Source: Diplolepis rosae (lineage: Eukaryota > Arthropoda > Insecta > Hymenoptera > Diplolepididae). Taken from it: DNA of 64,000 nt. The position numbers were made by a program, and so were the translations under genes. Shown here piece by piece: positions 51,820-63,611 of this stretch. Location of the stretch: assembly GCA_030998225.1 (NCBI GenBank), contig JAPYXD010000250.1, forward strand, positions 2,852,001-2,916,000, read 5' to 3'. Position 1 is the first letter of the stretch, and every line of letters begins with the position of its first letter. Below the pieces are notes generated by a model. The model saw only the letters and a list, made by a program, of their open reading frames with translations. It was not told where the DNA came from and did no database searches.

Positions 51820-52410
51820 GAAGTAAACTTTGGTGCTCAAATTGTAAAATGAACGGGCATTCAATTGAAAAATGCTTTAAAAATAATAGAAATAGGATTC
51901 CAGAACAGCTTATATGTCAGCTCATGATTGACACAGGTTCAGAAGCTAACATTATCAAAAATCACTTATTACCTGACGAAATTGATATGGATAATTTTAA
52001 AATTGTTTTTCTTAAAGGAGTAGGTGATAAATTAAATCGCACTATGGGAGCAATAAAACTCGCAGTATACGGACATACTTCCATAGTTCATGTGGTATCG
52101 GATGATTTCGATATTCCATGAGAAGGAATTTTAGGTGCAAGTTATCTAACGGTAACTAATGCAGTAATTGACTACGAAAACGAATCAATAAAAACGAAAG
52201 ATAAAATCTCTAAATTTACATTGGAAAACGAATTTTTACAGAATAAAAATCGGCAATATGCTATAAAAGAAAAGAAAAACTGTATTTCCAACATACCAGA
52301 AGAAGTAAAAAGGTCAGATTCATCATGGAGTCTAGAAATAGCCATCTCATCATACAACCAGCAGAATGAAGAAATATTTTCCGAAGAAAACTTTGAATAA
52401 TTCGATAGCC
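51820..52410 (+). pseudogene. Errantivirus-like nucleocapsid knuckle and protease
   Basis: WCSNCKMNGHSIEKCF is a CCHC zinc knuckle (51835-51885). LICQLMIDTGSEANIIK carries the DTG aspartic-protease site, followed by ILGASYL-type sequence. A TGA at about 52119-52121 and a TAA near 52400 break the frame. Confidence 0.8.
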
Positions 52411-52514
52411 CCATCTATCCAGACCATAAGGAACTTACATGGTGCACAAAAGAAAAATTTCAGGAAACTTTACTTGAAATTTCATCCGACTTTAACCTAC
52501 ATTTTTCCTCCGAA

Positions 52515-53735
52515 TTGGAAATTTATGAAACCTATGAAACTTCTCAAAGAAATTTCCCCGAAGAGGAAATTTATGGAAACTTCAGCATAGAAAACAAAGA
52601 TACAGTCTCAGAAGAGGATTTACTGATTAATAAGTTGAGATTAAATGATTTAAATGAGAATGAAAGGAATTATATAATTAAATTTGTAACTACTAACAAA
52701 GATCGTTTTTTTAGAGAAGGGCAGGAACTAGAAGCAGCAAGTACAGTCATGCACCGAATTCCAACCAATGATGATATTCCAATCAATTTAAAGCAATATA
52801 AATTTCCAATTTCACTCAAGGAAGAGGTAGAAAGGCAAGTTCAGGAAATGTTAGATTCTGGAATCATAAAACCATCAAGTTCACCGTACAATTCATCTCT
52901 ATGGATTGTACCAAAAAAAAATGGATTCATCAAGCAAACAAAAATGGCGACTTGTCTCAGATTTCCGCCAATTAAATGACAAAACCATCAGTGATGAATA
53001 CCCTCTACCAGATATTACGCAAATCATCGACCAAGTAGGAGGACATAAATATTATACAACCCTTGATTTCGCAAAAGGATTTCAACACATTTTAATGGAT
53101 CCACGAGATGCCCATAAAAGAGCATTTAGCACTCCCCATGGTCATTATGAGTATGTGAGAATGAGAAATACCCCTCCTACTTTTCAAAGATTCATTGACG
53201 AAACATTCAAAAATCTCCAAGGAAAAATTCTATTCACATTCATCGATGACATAGTAGTTTGCCTATTCTTTAGAAGAGCATGAGGAAAAAATGAAACTAA
53301 TTATGGATAAATTACGGAAATCTAATCTCCAACTAAATCCCGATAAATGCGAATTTTTACGAGACAAAGTATTTTACCTAGGACATATGTTGAATATAAA
53401 AGGAGAGTTAGCCCAGACCCAAGAAAATTAGAAGCAGTTAGAGAATTTCCAAAGCCTAAAAATGTCAAAAATATACGCCAATTTTTGGGCTTGGCTCGAT
53501 TTTATCGTCGTTTTACCAAGAACTTTGCTCAAATTGCAATACCACTGAGTAAATTGCTTCAAAAAGATATCGTATTTAAATGGAAAGACAAGGAAGAGCA
53601 AGCTTTTTCTACGCTAAAAGAACATCTTTGCAACCCCCCAATTTTGCAGTACCCTAATTTTTCAAAACCTTTCAATGTCACAACTGACGCATCTGGATAT
53701 GCTATTGGTGGAATTCTTTCTCAGGGAGAATAGGC
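52515..53735 (+). pseudogene. Errantivirus-like pol: reverse transcriptase to RNase H start
   Basis: MLDSGIIKPSSSPYNSSLWI leads to a frameshift in an A-run at about 52915, then RLVSDFRQLNDKTISDEYPL, YYTTLDFAKGFQHILM (motif A) and FTFIDDIVVC (the YxDD-equivalent reads FIDD). Another frameshift lies near 53265, then FLGLARFYRRFTKNFAQIAI and FNVTTDASGYAIGGIL (RNase H first Asp) before a TAG. At least three breaks. Confidence 0.85.
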
Positions 53736-54790
53736 AAAGACCTCCCTATAGCATATACCTCAAGAGTTTTACGTGGTCCTGAGCTTTCTTATGAAGTCTA
53801 TGAAAAAGAAACTCTGGCAATGATTCACGCGGTTAAAATCTTTCGTTCATGCATCTACGGAAAGACAATAAATATAATTACACACCATCAACCCCTAGTA
53901 TGGTTCAAAATGGCCGAATTATAAACCAGAGTACAAAAATGGCGTTTCAAACTCTCTGAATTTGATTATGAAGTTATTTATACACCTAGGAAATTAAACC
54001 TCAACGTAGATGCACTTTCAAGAAATCCTACGGAGCAAGTGCCAACGCAATTCTGCAACGCCATCACAAGGAACCAGAAGAAAAAGGAAGAATTGACGTT
54101 AACTGATGAAAAACGTAAGTCAAAAAGAATACCTGAAAAACCCACTCCTAACTATGCAGAAAGTGAGTCAAGTTACTCAACTAACCCAATGGCAAAAACG
54201 GCGTTACCGCCAGACAAAATTTTTTCAAAATTAGTATCATCCAAAATAGAAGATGATATTGAAGACACAGTCAAAATGACTAAATCAAACTTCGAAGAAC
54301 AAGTCCTCATTCAGCAAAAGGAAAATTAAAAGGTCAGTAGTACATCAAGCTACAACTCTTCAAATTCTAATCAAGAAACTAGGGAATTTGACCCTAAACT
54401 AAAATGTCAACTTATTCTAAATAAACAAAAGATACAATTTCGAAAGGCCAATTTAGCATACTTTGTCACAAGTACAGAAAATCCCTGCGATAAAGGTGCA
54501 AAGGATATAATTGAATTTAACAAAATCGAAGCTAACCAGACATTAAAGGAAATAAGTGCTACCCATACGAAAAAAGGAAATAAAACTAATCATTTCGCCC
54601 TCTGCATAAGAGGCGAAACATAGTATTAAAACAATTAAGAAACCTAATATACCCTCTATATATGAAAATATTAAGCATAGCACACAGTGAATATGTCGAT
54701 AATTTACCATGGTCAGAAGTGTTGCTAGCCCTTAAGACAGTATTTAAAAATATAAATATTAAAATTCTTATTTGTAAGGGAACATTGAAA
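53736..54790 (+). pseudogene. Errantivirus-like pol: RNase H remainder and linker, integrase missing
   Basis: SYEVYEKETLAMIHAVKIFR (RNase H) and KLNLNVDALSRNP are present. The linker frame 54039-54329 is Ser/Lys-rich. A further conserved post-RNase H block includes ENPCDKGAKDIIEF and a PWSEVLLALKTVFK region. No HHCC or DDE integrase sequence follows; at about 54800 the sequence changes to env-like. Confidence 0.7.
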
Positions 54791-54814
54791 TTTGTTCCAC
54801 TAGATTTGTTTACT

Positions 54815-55957
54815 TTCTGATGGTCATTCTGTGGATCAGGAGGGAGGTTATACCTTTTGGAATACGGTAACGATTGTCAATTGTAAATTTCAACAATATA
54901 GTATTAATTATGAAGGACTAGCAAATAAAGTAATAGATCACGATCTTGATAACAAACAAATCATGTATTCTCTTTCCGCCTAAAATATAAGGTTCGCCCT
55001 GACAGCAAAAAGGAAGGAAACCGTTTGCGGTTACGTAGTTATTAAAATCGAACATCCTAAATTGTTAATATTTGAAACAACTAAAGGTGAAAGCTTCGCA
55101 AATTATAAAAAAATCGAAAACATTTACGCTTTCAGATGAAACACTTGTATAAAGACGTACTCACCCAAAAATGTAAATTAGAAAAGCAAACTTTGAAAAA
55201 CTCTCTTTCGATAGAAACCCAATCACCAGACGAGTTCGCATATGACTTAATGAAAGGACTAGAGTACACATAATCAAATGTGTACCAGTGGAAATAAAAA
55301 TGGAGCAGGGAGAATTCTGTTATGCAGAACTTCAAGTAACTAGAAACAACAAAACGTACTTCCTAACACCTATATCGCACATCCTAAAGGCACAAGGAAC
55401 ACAGATACCATGCAACAGAATGTTACCTTCTCAATACTATGTTGGTAACAAATGGTACAAAATACTACCACTCCCTAGTACAGCAGAGAAAACTAAATTA
55501 TTAAGCCGATAATAGCACCCACGTGGGAATACGTCAATCCATCAAAACTGGCAACCAACGGAATATACGCAGAACAAGAATTGGACCAAATTAGGGAACA
55601 AATTATGTTTCCAGTGGAACGACCAGCAGTTCTCAATGATTTAGTGAGAGAAATGCGTGGACATGCCTTGGGCGACAATGAAGGAAGTCTTTTAAAACTA
55701 TTAAATGATGACGCAATTTCTAAAATAGCCAGTAACACATGGAACAAACGATGGACACATTTCATCACTTTCGGGACTGCAAGTGCCGGAATAATAGCTA
55801 TTTTTATGATCTTTCACCTGATTAAAACTATAATAGACATCATCATCCAAGGATATACACTGCATGCCGTCTATGGTTGGTCCATACACCTTTTGGGAGC
55901 TCTGCGGAGTTCAGTTACGTATCTCATCATACACATAGCTAGAAGACCAACAGTTTA
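54815..55957 (+). pseudogene. Env-like (F-type glycoprotein) remains
   Basis: Degraded coding sense from about 54840, with short frames 55288-55512 and 55581-55958. The last holds a Leu/Ile-rich membrane segment (around TASAGIIAIFMIFHLIKTII) followed by a short tail with YGWSIHLLGA, as at the C-terminus of errantivirus Env proteins related to baculovirus F glycoproteins. Multiple stops; dead. Family assignment is by layout. Confidence 0.6.
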
Positions 55958-56176
55958 AACGACATCGAAATAGGTGAAATACAGCTAACCGAGCAGGACA
56001 ACTCTAATCACGACAAATCAACTCAGAGGGAAAAAGAAGAGAAACCCTCGAATAGTCGTCCATTTTTCTAAAGAAAATCTTATCAGACTACGAATACACA
56101 TTCAAACTATGTAGAAACTTCACTCACAATATACATGCCTGTACCTTTTCAAAGCCAGCAACAGAAGAAAGAACAT

Positions 56177-57141
56177 AACATAATTGTTTAAATAATGAAT
56201 TTTCAACGTATTTCATTTAAGAATATACATGTAGCGCTATCTTTTGGGAAATCGATGAACTTAGAAAAATTTGGCAGCTCCTACAAGGCCCAACCCAATG
56301 GGTCAGCCCTTAGAATTTTCTCCTACTATTGCGGGGGCGTAACTAGTTACTATAGATATTCAACCAATCATAAAACTGAAACTAGAACTCTCAACACCCC
56401 TAAAAGATTTTTTTTAGTCAGTTCTTCCCTTACAAAGTTCTTTTCTTACACCAAATTTTTGACGGGTTTTTCCTAAGACAAACTAGTAAACGGCTAATGA
56501 GTATTTTCTTTCAATTCTACTTCTCAATAAATTTTTAACAAGGTTTTCAACTATTTTAAAAAATAAAATTTTTTTTTTCTAAGTTTAATAAAGTTTCAAG
56601 TTTTACAAAATTTTTACGGAACTTTCACGGAGTCCAAGGTTTTCACGGAATTTTCAACTTTATCCAGTATTCGATTTTCCAGGATTTTTTACCAAGGAAT
56701 TTTACAAACAAGGAAATAAAAGTAAGTTTAACATAAATTGCTTTGTTCCTTCTACACCTTTTGTCTACCCTGTCTCTTTTATATTGTTTTAATTATATTT
56801 TATTTTATTACAAATGTTTGGGTGCTAGTAATGATTCCAGTAACAACATTTGTATATTTTGATTCCTTCCGTTCCAAATACTAGAATTAAGGACAAAGTG
56901 GCGTGCTCCCTTGTATGAGAATAGTACGACTTTGTCTGAAATTCGCCTTGTTCTACCCATTTTTCATATTTTTCACCGGATTTTATATTATATTGGTTGA
57001 GAATAGTTTAAGAACAGATTTCCCGGGTTATTGGAATTAATTTTCCAGACCCAGAACAAACATAATAATTATATTCTCTTCAGGAATATAATTATAAATA
57101 TTATAAAATAACTTTTATTTTATGTGTCTTCAGACGTCACA
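56177..57141 (+). repeat. 3' LTR of the errantivirus-like element
   Basis: Preceded by CAGCAACAGAAGAAAGAA, a plausible polypurine tract. 965 bp, matches 45575-46868 without the 330-bp insertion. Ends CTTCAGACGTCACA. Confidence 0.85.
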
Positions 57142-57159
57142 CCTCCAAGACAAACGAAC

Positions 57160-58120
57160 CCCTCAAGAACAAACTTACCAATCTTAATAAAGAACTCGAC
57201 CAGGCTACCATGAAGATTGCTGATTAACCCGAGTCCTGCAAGAGACCGAAGTGACTATAGAAGAATAAATGAGATCAGCCCTCAAGACCTTGGATGTCAT
57301 TCATGCCGCCAGACAGAAGCAAATGTCTCCAGGGTTATTGACTCCAAAGCAACTGTAGCCAATCTACCGAGACATTCAGGGCCACCTCCCAGAGGTAGCC
57401 TTCCCAATACCCGGACCTCATGTGAACGTTAATAAACTGACCAGCTTATCCAGCGTCACCTCAATCTACAAAAAGGGATTTTTTCAAATACTGCTAAACA
57501 TATCGCTAGTGGAAAATACTAACTATCTGGCGTACCAACTACACCCAGTGTCCGTGCCCCAGGTCGTTTTGGGGAAAGGTTCGGAAGAGCATACGTTCAA
57601 CCAAGATTCTCCCACATTGCTGTGAAAAAATCATATAGAACTTATATCCTCATGAACCATCCAGATGCTCCGGCATGTAAGGAATTACCAGCTTATAAGT
57701 TCTGCAAAAGAAACTTACTTATCAACGAGAACGTGAAACCCAGGATCTGCGAGGTGGAACTTTTTTTGAGCTGAACATTATCAACATTCCGAATTTGTGA
57801 CGTTCGAGTCACATACACAAACTAGCTTGATTGGAAGTTAATAGAGACCCTAGGTGGATGGTTGTACTCTCTCCAAAAGCCGACTCTCGCCGCAACAACC
57901 TGTTCTAATCAGGCCAAGAAAGAAATCGAATTGAAAGGAACAGACATAATTCATCTGAATCCAGGATGCGACCTTAGAATGGAAGAAACGACACTACCAA
58001 GCGCCATCAACACAGATAAAAAAAGTGACCTATGTGCTCATGGGATGAGATATGTCATTTTCAGAGAAGTTTTTTTTTGCTGAATCCGAATCTGGACTTG
58101 AAGCGAATCATTGTACTTTG
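57160..58120 (+). pseudogene. Second env-like stretch, heavily decayed
   Basis: Downstream of the 3' LTR, broken frames still read like Env ectodomain sequence: NTNYLAYQLHPVSVPQVVLG, SYRTYILMNHPDA-like, ACKELPAYKF-like and a Cys-containing ICEVELFL-like piece. All are separated by stops. It is probably from another copy into which the LTR element inserted. Confidence 0.5.
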
Positions 58121-58464
58121 TCTTGTATTTAATTGCATCACAATCTACAATATTTGCAATTCTCACATTATTCACGAAGTTTACCATATCTGTAGTGTTA
58201 ACAGATTTCAAAGCTTCGGATTATCGATATCTTTTGCTACCCTTGCGGTGTTTTTCTACAGAAACAAAGACAAAAAATATCTTCTGCAATGCGAGAAGGC
58301 TATGCGATTTATTTTCATATTAAGCCAGAAAATGGAGAAAAATATTGGATACCCAACAGTTGCTGCTCGACTTGTGCCATTTCATTGATGTCAGTATATT
58401 GAGGAGATTTCGATTATCTCTTCAGATTTACTTCCCCTACTTTTTGGAAAGAACGTCAGAACTA
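58121..58464. other. Spacer
   Basis: A forward frame continues to 58388 but resembles nothing I know; probably env 3' or UTR remains. Confidence 0.4.
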
Positions 58465-59221
58465 AAGGGTTTCCCAATAGGGGTGATATGATTTTGAATG
58501 TCCCTATCGGGCTCATTTGAACTGAAATTTTTGACGTCTGCTGTCAGTTGTCATCAGTAAGGTTTGCCATTTAATCATGAGTAGTTTCACGCTTCCACAA
58601 CGTTTGGAAATTGTCCAATTATTTTATCAAAATTCGAGAAGTTTTGTCGGTGTTCAAAGAGCATATCGTGCAAAATATGGTCGTCATTCTGCTCCATCCG
58701 CGCTCTCAATTCGTCGAATAATCGATAAGTTGGAGAGTGAATTTACTCTATTGGATACTAAGCCTAAAAATCGTATGCGTACCGCACGTTCTACACAGAA
58801 TATAGCCGCCGTACAGGCCAGTATCGAGGAAAACCGTGAATTGTCCGTGCCACGCCGATCTCAGGAATCGGGCCTGTCCAGGATGACTACCTGGCGTATT
58901 TTGCGATTGGATCTTGGCCTGCATCCCTTTAAGATGATTCTGGCCCAAGAACTGAAGCCTAATGACCACCGTTTGCGTCGGGAGTTCGCGGATTGGGCTC
59001 TGGAATCAATTGAAAATGATCCCAATTTTCATCAAAAAATCATCTTTTCTGATGAGGCGCATTTTTGGCTCAAGTCTCGGGGGACATTTGGCCGATATAT
59101 TGTTTAAATCATAAATGGCATAGAATATCCAATATAATAAAAAAGATTTCGATCAATTCCGAATGAATATTCAGTGTTTTTTTTCAATTTCAAAACATAT
59201 CACCCTTATTGGGAAACCCTT
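58465..59221 (+). mobile_element. 757-bp Tc1/mariner-superfamily deletion derivative
   Basis: TA at 58463-58464 and 59222-59223 flanks inverted repeats AAGGGTTTCCCAATAGGGGT / ACCCTTATTGGGAAACCCTT. The element contains only the front of a transposase gene, so it needs a helper. Confidence 0.9.
58577..59107 (+). CDS. Truncated transposase (HTH plus first catalytic Asp)
   Basis: Open 176-codon frame: MSSFTLPQRLEIVQLFYQNS (HTH of the DUF4817-type found in Tc1/mariner relatives), a second HTH-like SVPRRSQESGLSRMTTWRIL, and KIIFSDEAHFWLKSRG with the first catalytic Asp. It then ends in GTFGRYIV at a stop, where the rest of the DDE domain has been deleted. Cannot catalyse transposition. Confidence 0.85.
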   Translation: MSSFTLPQRLEIVQLFYQNSRSFVGVQRAYRAKYGRHSAPSALSIRRIIDKLESEFTLLDTKPKNRMRTARSTQNIAAVQASIEENRELSVPRRSQESGLSRMTTWRILRLDLGLHPFKMILAQELKPNDHRLRREFADWALESIENDPNFHQKIIFSDEAHFWLKSRGTFGRYIV

Positions 59222-59756
59222 TATATCGATGATTGTTATTTCTGTTTAACTTATAGTTTATTATTGCATATCTTCACTGTAAAAAATATCATTAATTTTA
59301 ATAAACTTTAATATACAAATGGTAAATTAAATTTAATGCTTTTGTATATTATAAAGAATTAGTTTACATTCATATTAAATTATACAACTTTTCATTTGGA
59401 GCATATTAGGAATAATGAACATTATTGAATTATATGCATATGTACACTAAAATTCAAATAGTTTATTTTCAGCGGAAGTACTTTAGATTTAATGTACGTC
59501 ACTAAGGAAAACTTCCATTACATGCAATGGAAGTTTGATACCGAAATTCTAACAGCGCTTTTCAAATGTTTACTAAGCAACAATCTATTAAATAAATTCC
59601 CAATCAAAACTAGAATCAGAATAAGGGCAGGATTACAATAAACATAAACGATGAAAACTGATTGATAAGTGTCTACAAGCACTTGTATAACTGCACGTTA
59701 TACATTGATATATTTCGGGTTATATTATATCGTAATAGGTTATTAATATAAATAAT
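59222..59756. other. AT-rich spacer
   Basis: Nothing recognised. Confidence 0.5.
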
Positions 59757-59975
59757 GCATATCAATTAGACGTGTGCATTCTGTCGGATCGAATGTAGCA
59801 AATTCGATTTGATTCGCCTCATCCTTGGATCGGATTTTTTCGAATCGATCGGCCGCACAGTCGAATGTTGAATATTCGATATCCGAAGCGCATCCGATCG
59901 AATGTCGGATTTTTAACATTCGACCGGCGCGGGATATGGTTTGCAATTTTTAATCAGACATTACACAATAGACAT
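59757..59975 (-). repeat. Interspersed repeat family A, copy 2
   Basis: Reverse orientation relative to 11860-12139. Shared TAGACGTGTGCATTCTGTCG, CGGATTTTTTCGAATCGATC, GTCGAATGTTGAATATTCGA and the end TTTAATCAGACATTACACAA. It has one internal unit where copy 1 has two. Confidence 0.7.
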
Positions 59976-59991
59976 ACATTGAATAATTGTA

Positions 59992-60541
59992 TCAGGTGTA
60001 CAAATGAGTTGCCGCCGTTTTTAATCAAAAATTGAACATTTTTTTAGAAAGAGCGGAACCTTATGTTTTGTTCGAAGTATTGTCCATCGTACTGTACTTC
60101 TTGCGTTTGGCACGAATCTTGATCCAATAATGCTTCAAATTCCGCGTCTTCGTACACTTTTGGCCTTCCGATACGTTCGATGTCTTCGATGTAAAATTCA
60201 ATGTTCATAAACTTTTGAAACCACTCACGACAACTTCTTTCATTTAAGGAAGCCTCACCATATATTACTACAAGCAATCGATGCGCCTCGGCTGCAAATT
60301 TCTTCAAATCAAAGAAGTAAATCAAAAGTTCCCGTAAACGACAATTATTCGGCTCAAAACTCGACATTTTCGCACACAAATGAATATATTTTACTGATAA
60401 AAATTCACTAATATTACAAAGTTATGTTCTTCACAGGTGTCCAACCTTTCGGTAGTGACGTTTTACATCTGTCAATTTCAACCAAAACTTACTGGTGACG
60501 CCAACTTTTGTCAAACGGCGGAAACTTATTTCTACACCTGA
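59992..60541 (-). mobile_element. 550-bp mariner deletion derivative
   Basis: TA at 59990-59991 and 60542-60543 flanks TCAGGTGTACAAATGAGTTG and its diverged complement TTTCTACACCTGA. The inner ends share CCGCCGTTT / AAACGGCGG. Confidence 0.88.
60044..60379 (-). pseudogene. Mariner transposase with N- and C-terminal ends fused by deletion
   Basis: 111 codons. MSSFEPNNCRLRELLIYFFD and the mariner HTH run to FEALLDQDSCQTQE, then jump straight to YDGQYFEQ, which is the normal extreme C-terminus. The whole catalytic domain is missing in frame. Confidence 0.85.
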
Positions 60542-60543
60542 TA

Positions 60544-61204
60544 TTTTAATTTTATATAGTCATATTTAAGGAATAATAAAATATTCATTAAATTAATTAT
60601 TATAATTTGATACATTAATGTTATATAATTTAACCTAATTTTTTGAAAATATATAATTATTCATTTTATTAAATATAAATATAATATCAAATTAAAAATA
60701 ATTGGTAAATAAGTTTTTTAAGTTATTATTATTAGTTTATCATATCGGAATAGTGAGTCGAAAGAATTTTTTTTTGTCTTATGCGATTTATTTATATCAT
60801 TTAAAGGAATGCATATTAAAATTGTTTGAAGAATCAGGCAAAGTGATTTATTTTTAATGAAATAACTACAAAATTAAATTCTATACGCCTGAAAACTCGA
60901 GACAAATAATTATACGTACAGGGACTATACACAATTATATACACGGTGACCTATTTTAATTTAAAATCCCAAATATCTTCTAAAATACTTTATTTACGAA
61001 AAAATGGGTTGGACAAAGGTTAGCCAGGACCGAGGAAGACATTTGACTGTACCATCAATTTTGACCTTGAGGTCAATTTTCAAGGTCAAGGTTCACCTTG
61101 GCCATCATGATCTTCAGGTTAGTTTTCAAGGTGACTTGAAGGTCTAGACGATTTTTTTTAGATTGAACTCTGAACTCAGATCTTTTCTTGTTGTGTGTTG
61201 CTGA
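60544..61204. other. AT-rich spacer and AGGTCA-rich repeat
   Basis: No gene to about 60940. From 60944 (ACACGGTGACCTATTTTAA) a repeat-like segment includes TTGACCTTGAGGTCAA (61061-61076), a perfect 16-bp palindrome, and further CAAGGTCAAGG motifs. It may be the 3' UTR of the transposase fragment that follows on the minus strand. Confidence 0.4.
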
Positions 61205-61640
61205 ACAAAAACTACATTTTTAATATAACCCCATAAAAAGAAATGAGGGGATGTTCGATCTGGTGATCAGGGGGGCCATTCGAATGGACCTCCACGCCCA
61301 ATCCATGTTTCATTGAAATTTATGTTCAAAAACTCACGTACGATAAGTGCAAAATGTGGCGGAGCACCATCTTGTTGAAGCCCTTAACAAGTCTAAGTAA
61401 GTATGTCTGTCAACGTTTCCGTCATAAAAGTAGGGTCCAATTAAATAGCCATTTACTATTCCGCATCACACCATAACACTCCATCGATTTTGATGATCCA
61501 TTGGTCTGTACCAGTGAGGGTTTTCGTCCGATCAATAATGACAGTTATGTCTATTGAGCTGTCGGTCGCTGTAGGTCACAAAAACCATTTTTCCACTGGT
61601 CATTTTTTATGTAAAATTTCCCACTCTTTTCAAATGATTA
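61205..61640 (-). pseudogene. DDE transposase C-terminal fragment (Tc1/mariner relative)
   Basis: The minus strand reads VWCGIVNGYLIGPYFYDGNV, then in another frame QDGAPPHFALIVREFLNINF (second catalytic Asp) and WIGRGGPFEWPP, SPDRTSPHFFLWGYIKN. WxGRGGPxEWPPxSPDLTxxDFFLWG is the C-terminal signature of the DUF4817-linked transposase family. Here the last catalytic position is His in place of Asp, with stops and frameshifts. The N-terminal half is absent. Confidence 0.75.
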
Positions 61641-62079
61641 CGAATCTGGTTTTAGATTTTGAAAACTCAAAATGATGTATTGAATATAGGTGTGAAGTTT
61701 TCAAAAAATTTGAATTATGTATTCTTTTTTGGCCAAATACTGAATTTAATTTGAATTACTCTAATAGGATGGATAAATAGAAGAGACTTTTGCAGATATT
61801 GTTCTGTGTTGTTGGATTTGAACACAGCTTTTTCTACTGCTAAATGGTAAACTGCAGCAGAAATTTACTTACGAAAAATCAAATTTTTAAGTATGCTAGA
61901 AGAAGAACATCTAAGAAAGAATAAACAATATTCCGTGTATTTGAAATTTCTACCGTGTTAGGGATCACGTTTGAGTGGCGGGCTAACGGTCAAAATAATG
62001 TGCTCATAGTTTTTACTTTGCATTTAATTTTCTTATTGATTAGTTGAATAAAAAAAGTGAGTAATTTTGATAAAGTCAA
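61641..62079. other. AT-rich spacer
   Basis: No gene recognised. Contains the piggyBac 5' region in its last part. Confidence 0.4.
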
Positions 62080-63090
62080 ATGAGTGATTCTGAAGAAGAA
62101 TATGAAGGAGACGAGATTCCATCAGACAACGAATCTGTCGATGGGAATGACATTAGCGATGATGAAGATTGTGACATGAATGTAGGCATTGGAAGGCATT
62201 CTGCTAATTATTCTTGTAGGTTCGAAGACACTCAAAATTTGTCAGATGAAACTTGGTCAAATCAGTCTTTGCCTTACAATGAGTTACCTTTCACACAGAA
62301 TGTTGGACCAAGGAATATTCCAGATACTGTCAAAACACCTGGAGATATTTTCTTGATGCTCTTATCAACAGAAAATATCAGAGCTTATGGTTCAAAAAAC
62401 AAATCTGTATTATCAACAGAATAAAAATAAGAATGATGTTCTCGTAACTGCAGAGAAGATGAAGAAATTTATTGAAGTGAACATAATGATGGGTATCAAA
62501 TCCTCAGTTGAATGATGCTTACATAAGTTCGTCAATGCTGGTCAAGAGATTCTCTTTCTTGCTCAGTAATCTACATTTGAATGATCAGACTGAAGAACCT
62601 AAAACAGGAGACGCTAATTTCGACAAATTGTACAAAATAAGGCCATTCATTGTAAAAATTTATTATGATCCAACTAGAGAGTAATCCATAGATGAGAGCA
62701 TGGTAAACTTCAAAGGTAGAAGTACTATGAAACAACACATGCCTCAGAAACCCATAAAACGAGGATATTAGGTATGGGTAAGATCAGACATGAATAGCTA
62801 TGTATGCGAATTCCAAATTTACACAGGGAAAATTGCGAATGTTGCTGAGAAAATTTAGGGGAGAGAGTTATCAAGGGATTATCTCAAACTTTGAAAAATT
62901 AAAATTACCATTTCTAGTTTGACGATTACTTCACAAGTAACAATTTGATGATTACTTTATTGAAAGATGGAATTTCAGACCGTGGAACAATTGGGAAGGA
63001 CAGAAAAGGTCTTCCTAAAAATCAAGAAAAATAAAAAGACATGAAGATGGGAGACAGCGAATACCGTACGTCATATGAGGGGATCGGATG
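62080..63090 (+). pseudogene. piggyBac-like transposase, N-terminal and catalytic part
   Basis: Starts MSDSEEEYEGDEIPSDNESV (acidic N-terminus usual for piggyBac transposases), then NVGPRNIPDTVKTPGDIFLM. After a frameshift near 62410, a SNLHLNDQTEEPKTGDANFD block, KLYKIRPFIVKIYYDPTRE, a stop, and SIDESMVNFKGRSTMKQHMP with the catalytic Asp region. Stops at about 62681 and 62768. RKGLPKNQEK and KMGDSEYRTSYEGIGWLK lead to the hAT insertion. Confidence 0.85.
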
Positions 63091-63098
63091 GTTGAAAT

Positions 63099-63611
63099 CA
63101 GGGGGTTGCAACTCCGGCGAAATCATGCTCGAGTTTCTTCTCCCCGCTTCTCTCTACCTCTCCCGCACGCCCCTTACAGCGAGCCCATATTGCTCCAAGT
63201 TTCTCCTCTTTGACGCGAGAAAGTGGGGGCAAGTAGGGACCGGCAGCGAAGTATATTAACTTTTAACTTTGACCTTAAATGCTAATACTAAAGTAACATT
63301 AAAATTTAAAATGCATCGAAATCATTAATTTTCGAGTGCCGGCTCCGATGTTCTCGCTGAGTGAACGACACTTTCGCTTACCCCAATATACTCTATCTTG
63401 CTTTATGTACATATCCAAGCTCGGCGTGTATGCGCTCTCTTTTCAACGTATTCCTTTCGGTATTTGCTCCCACCACTCGGGAGTGGAATTGAGTGGAATA
63501 AGGTGCAGTGCGGTGGTGGGACGGTGGAGTAAGTCAGAGTAGCTAGTTCATCGGGAGGGCGCCACTAAAATTTCATGTTACACGGAGTCTTATGAGAGTT
63601 GGAACCCCCTG
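63099..63611. mobile_element. 513-bp hAT-type MITE with 8-bp duplication
   Basis: GTTGAAAT at 63091-63098 and 63612-63619 flanks ends CAGGGGGTTGCAACTC and GAGTTGGAACCCCCTG. The CAGGGG terminus plus 8-bp duplication is the hAT signature. The interior is GC-rich with no transposase. Removing it rejoins the piggyBac frame. Confidence 0.9.

Larger units (their letters stand above)
45575..57141 (+). mobile_element. Errantivirus-like LTR element with nested insertions
   Basis: Matching LTRs at 45575-46868 and 56177-57141 enclose gag, pol and env-like sequence. The 5' LTR carries a ~330-bp insertion and the leader carries a solo LTR of another family, itself split by a mariner. Integrase is not detectable. 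The coding regions have multiple stops, frameshifts and deletions. Confidence 0.85.
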
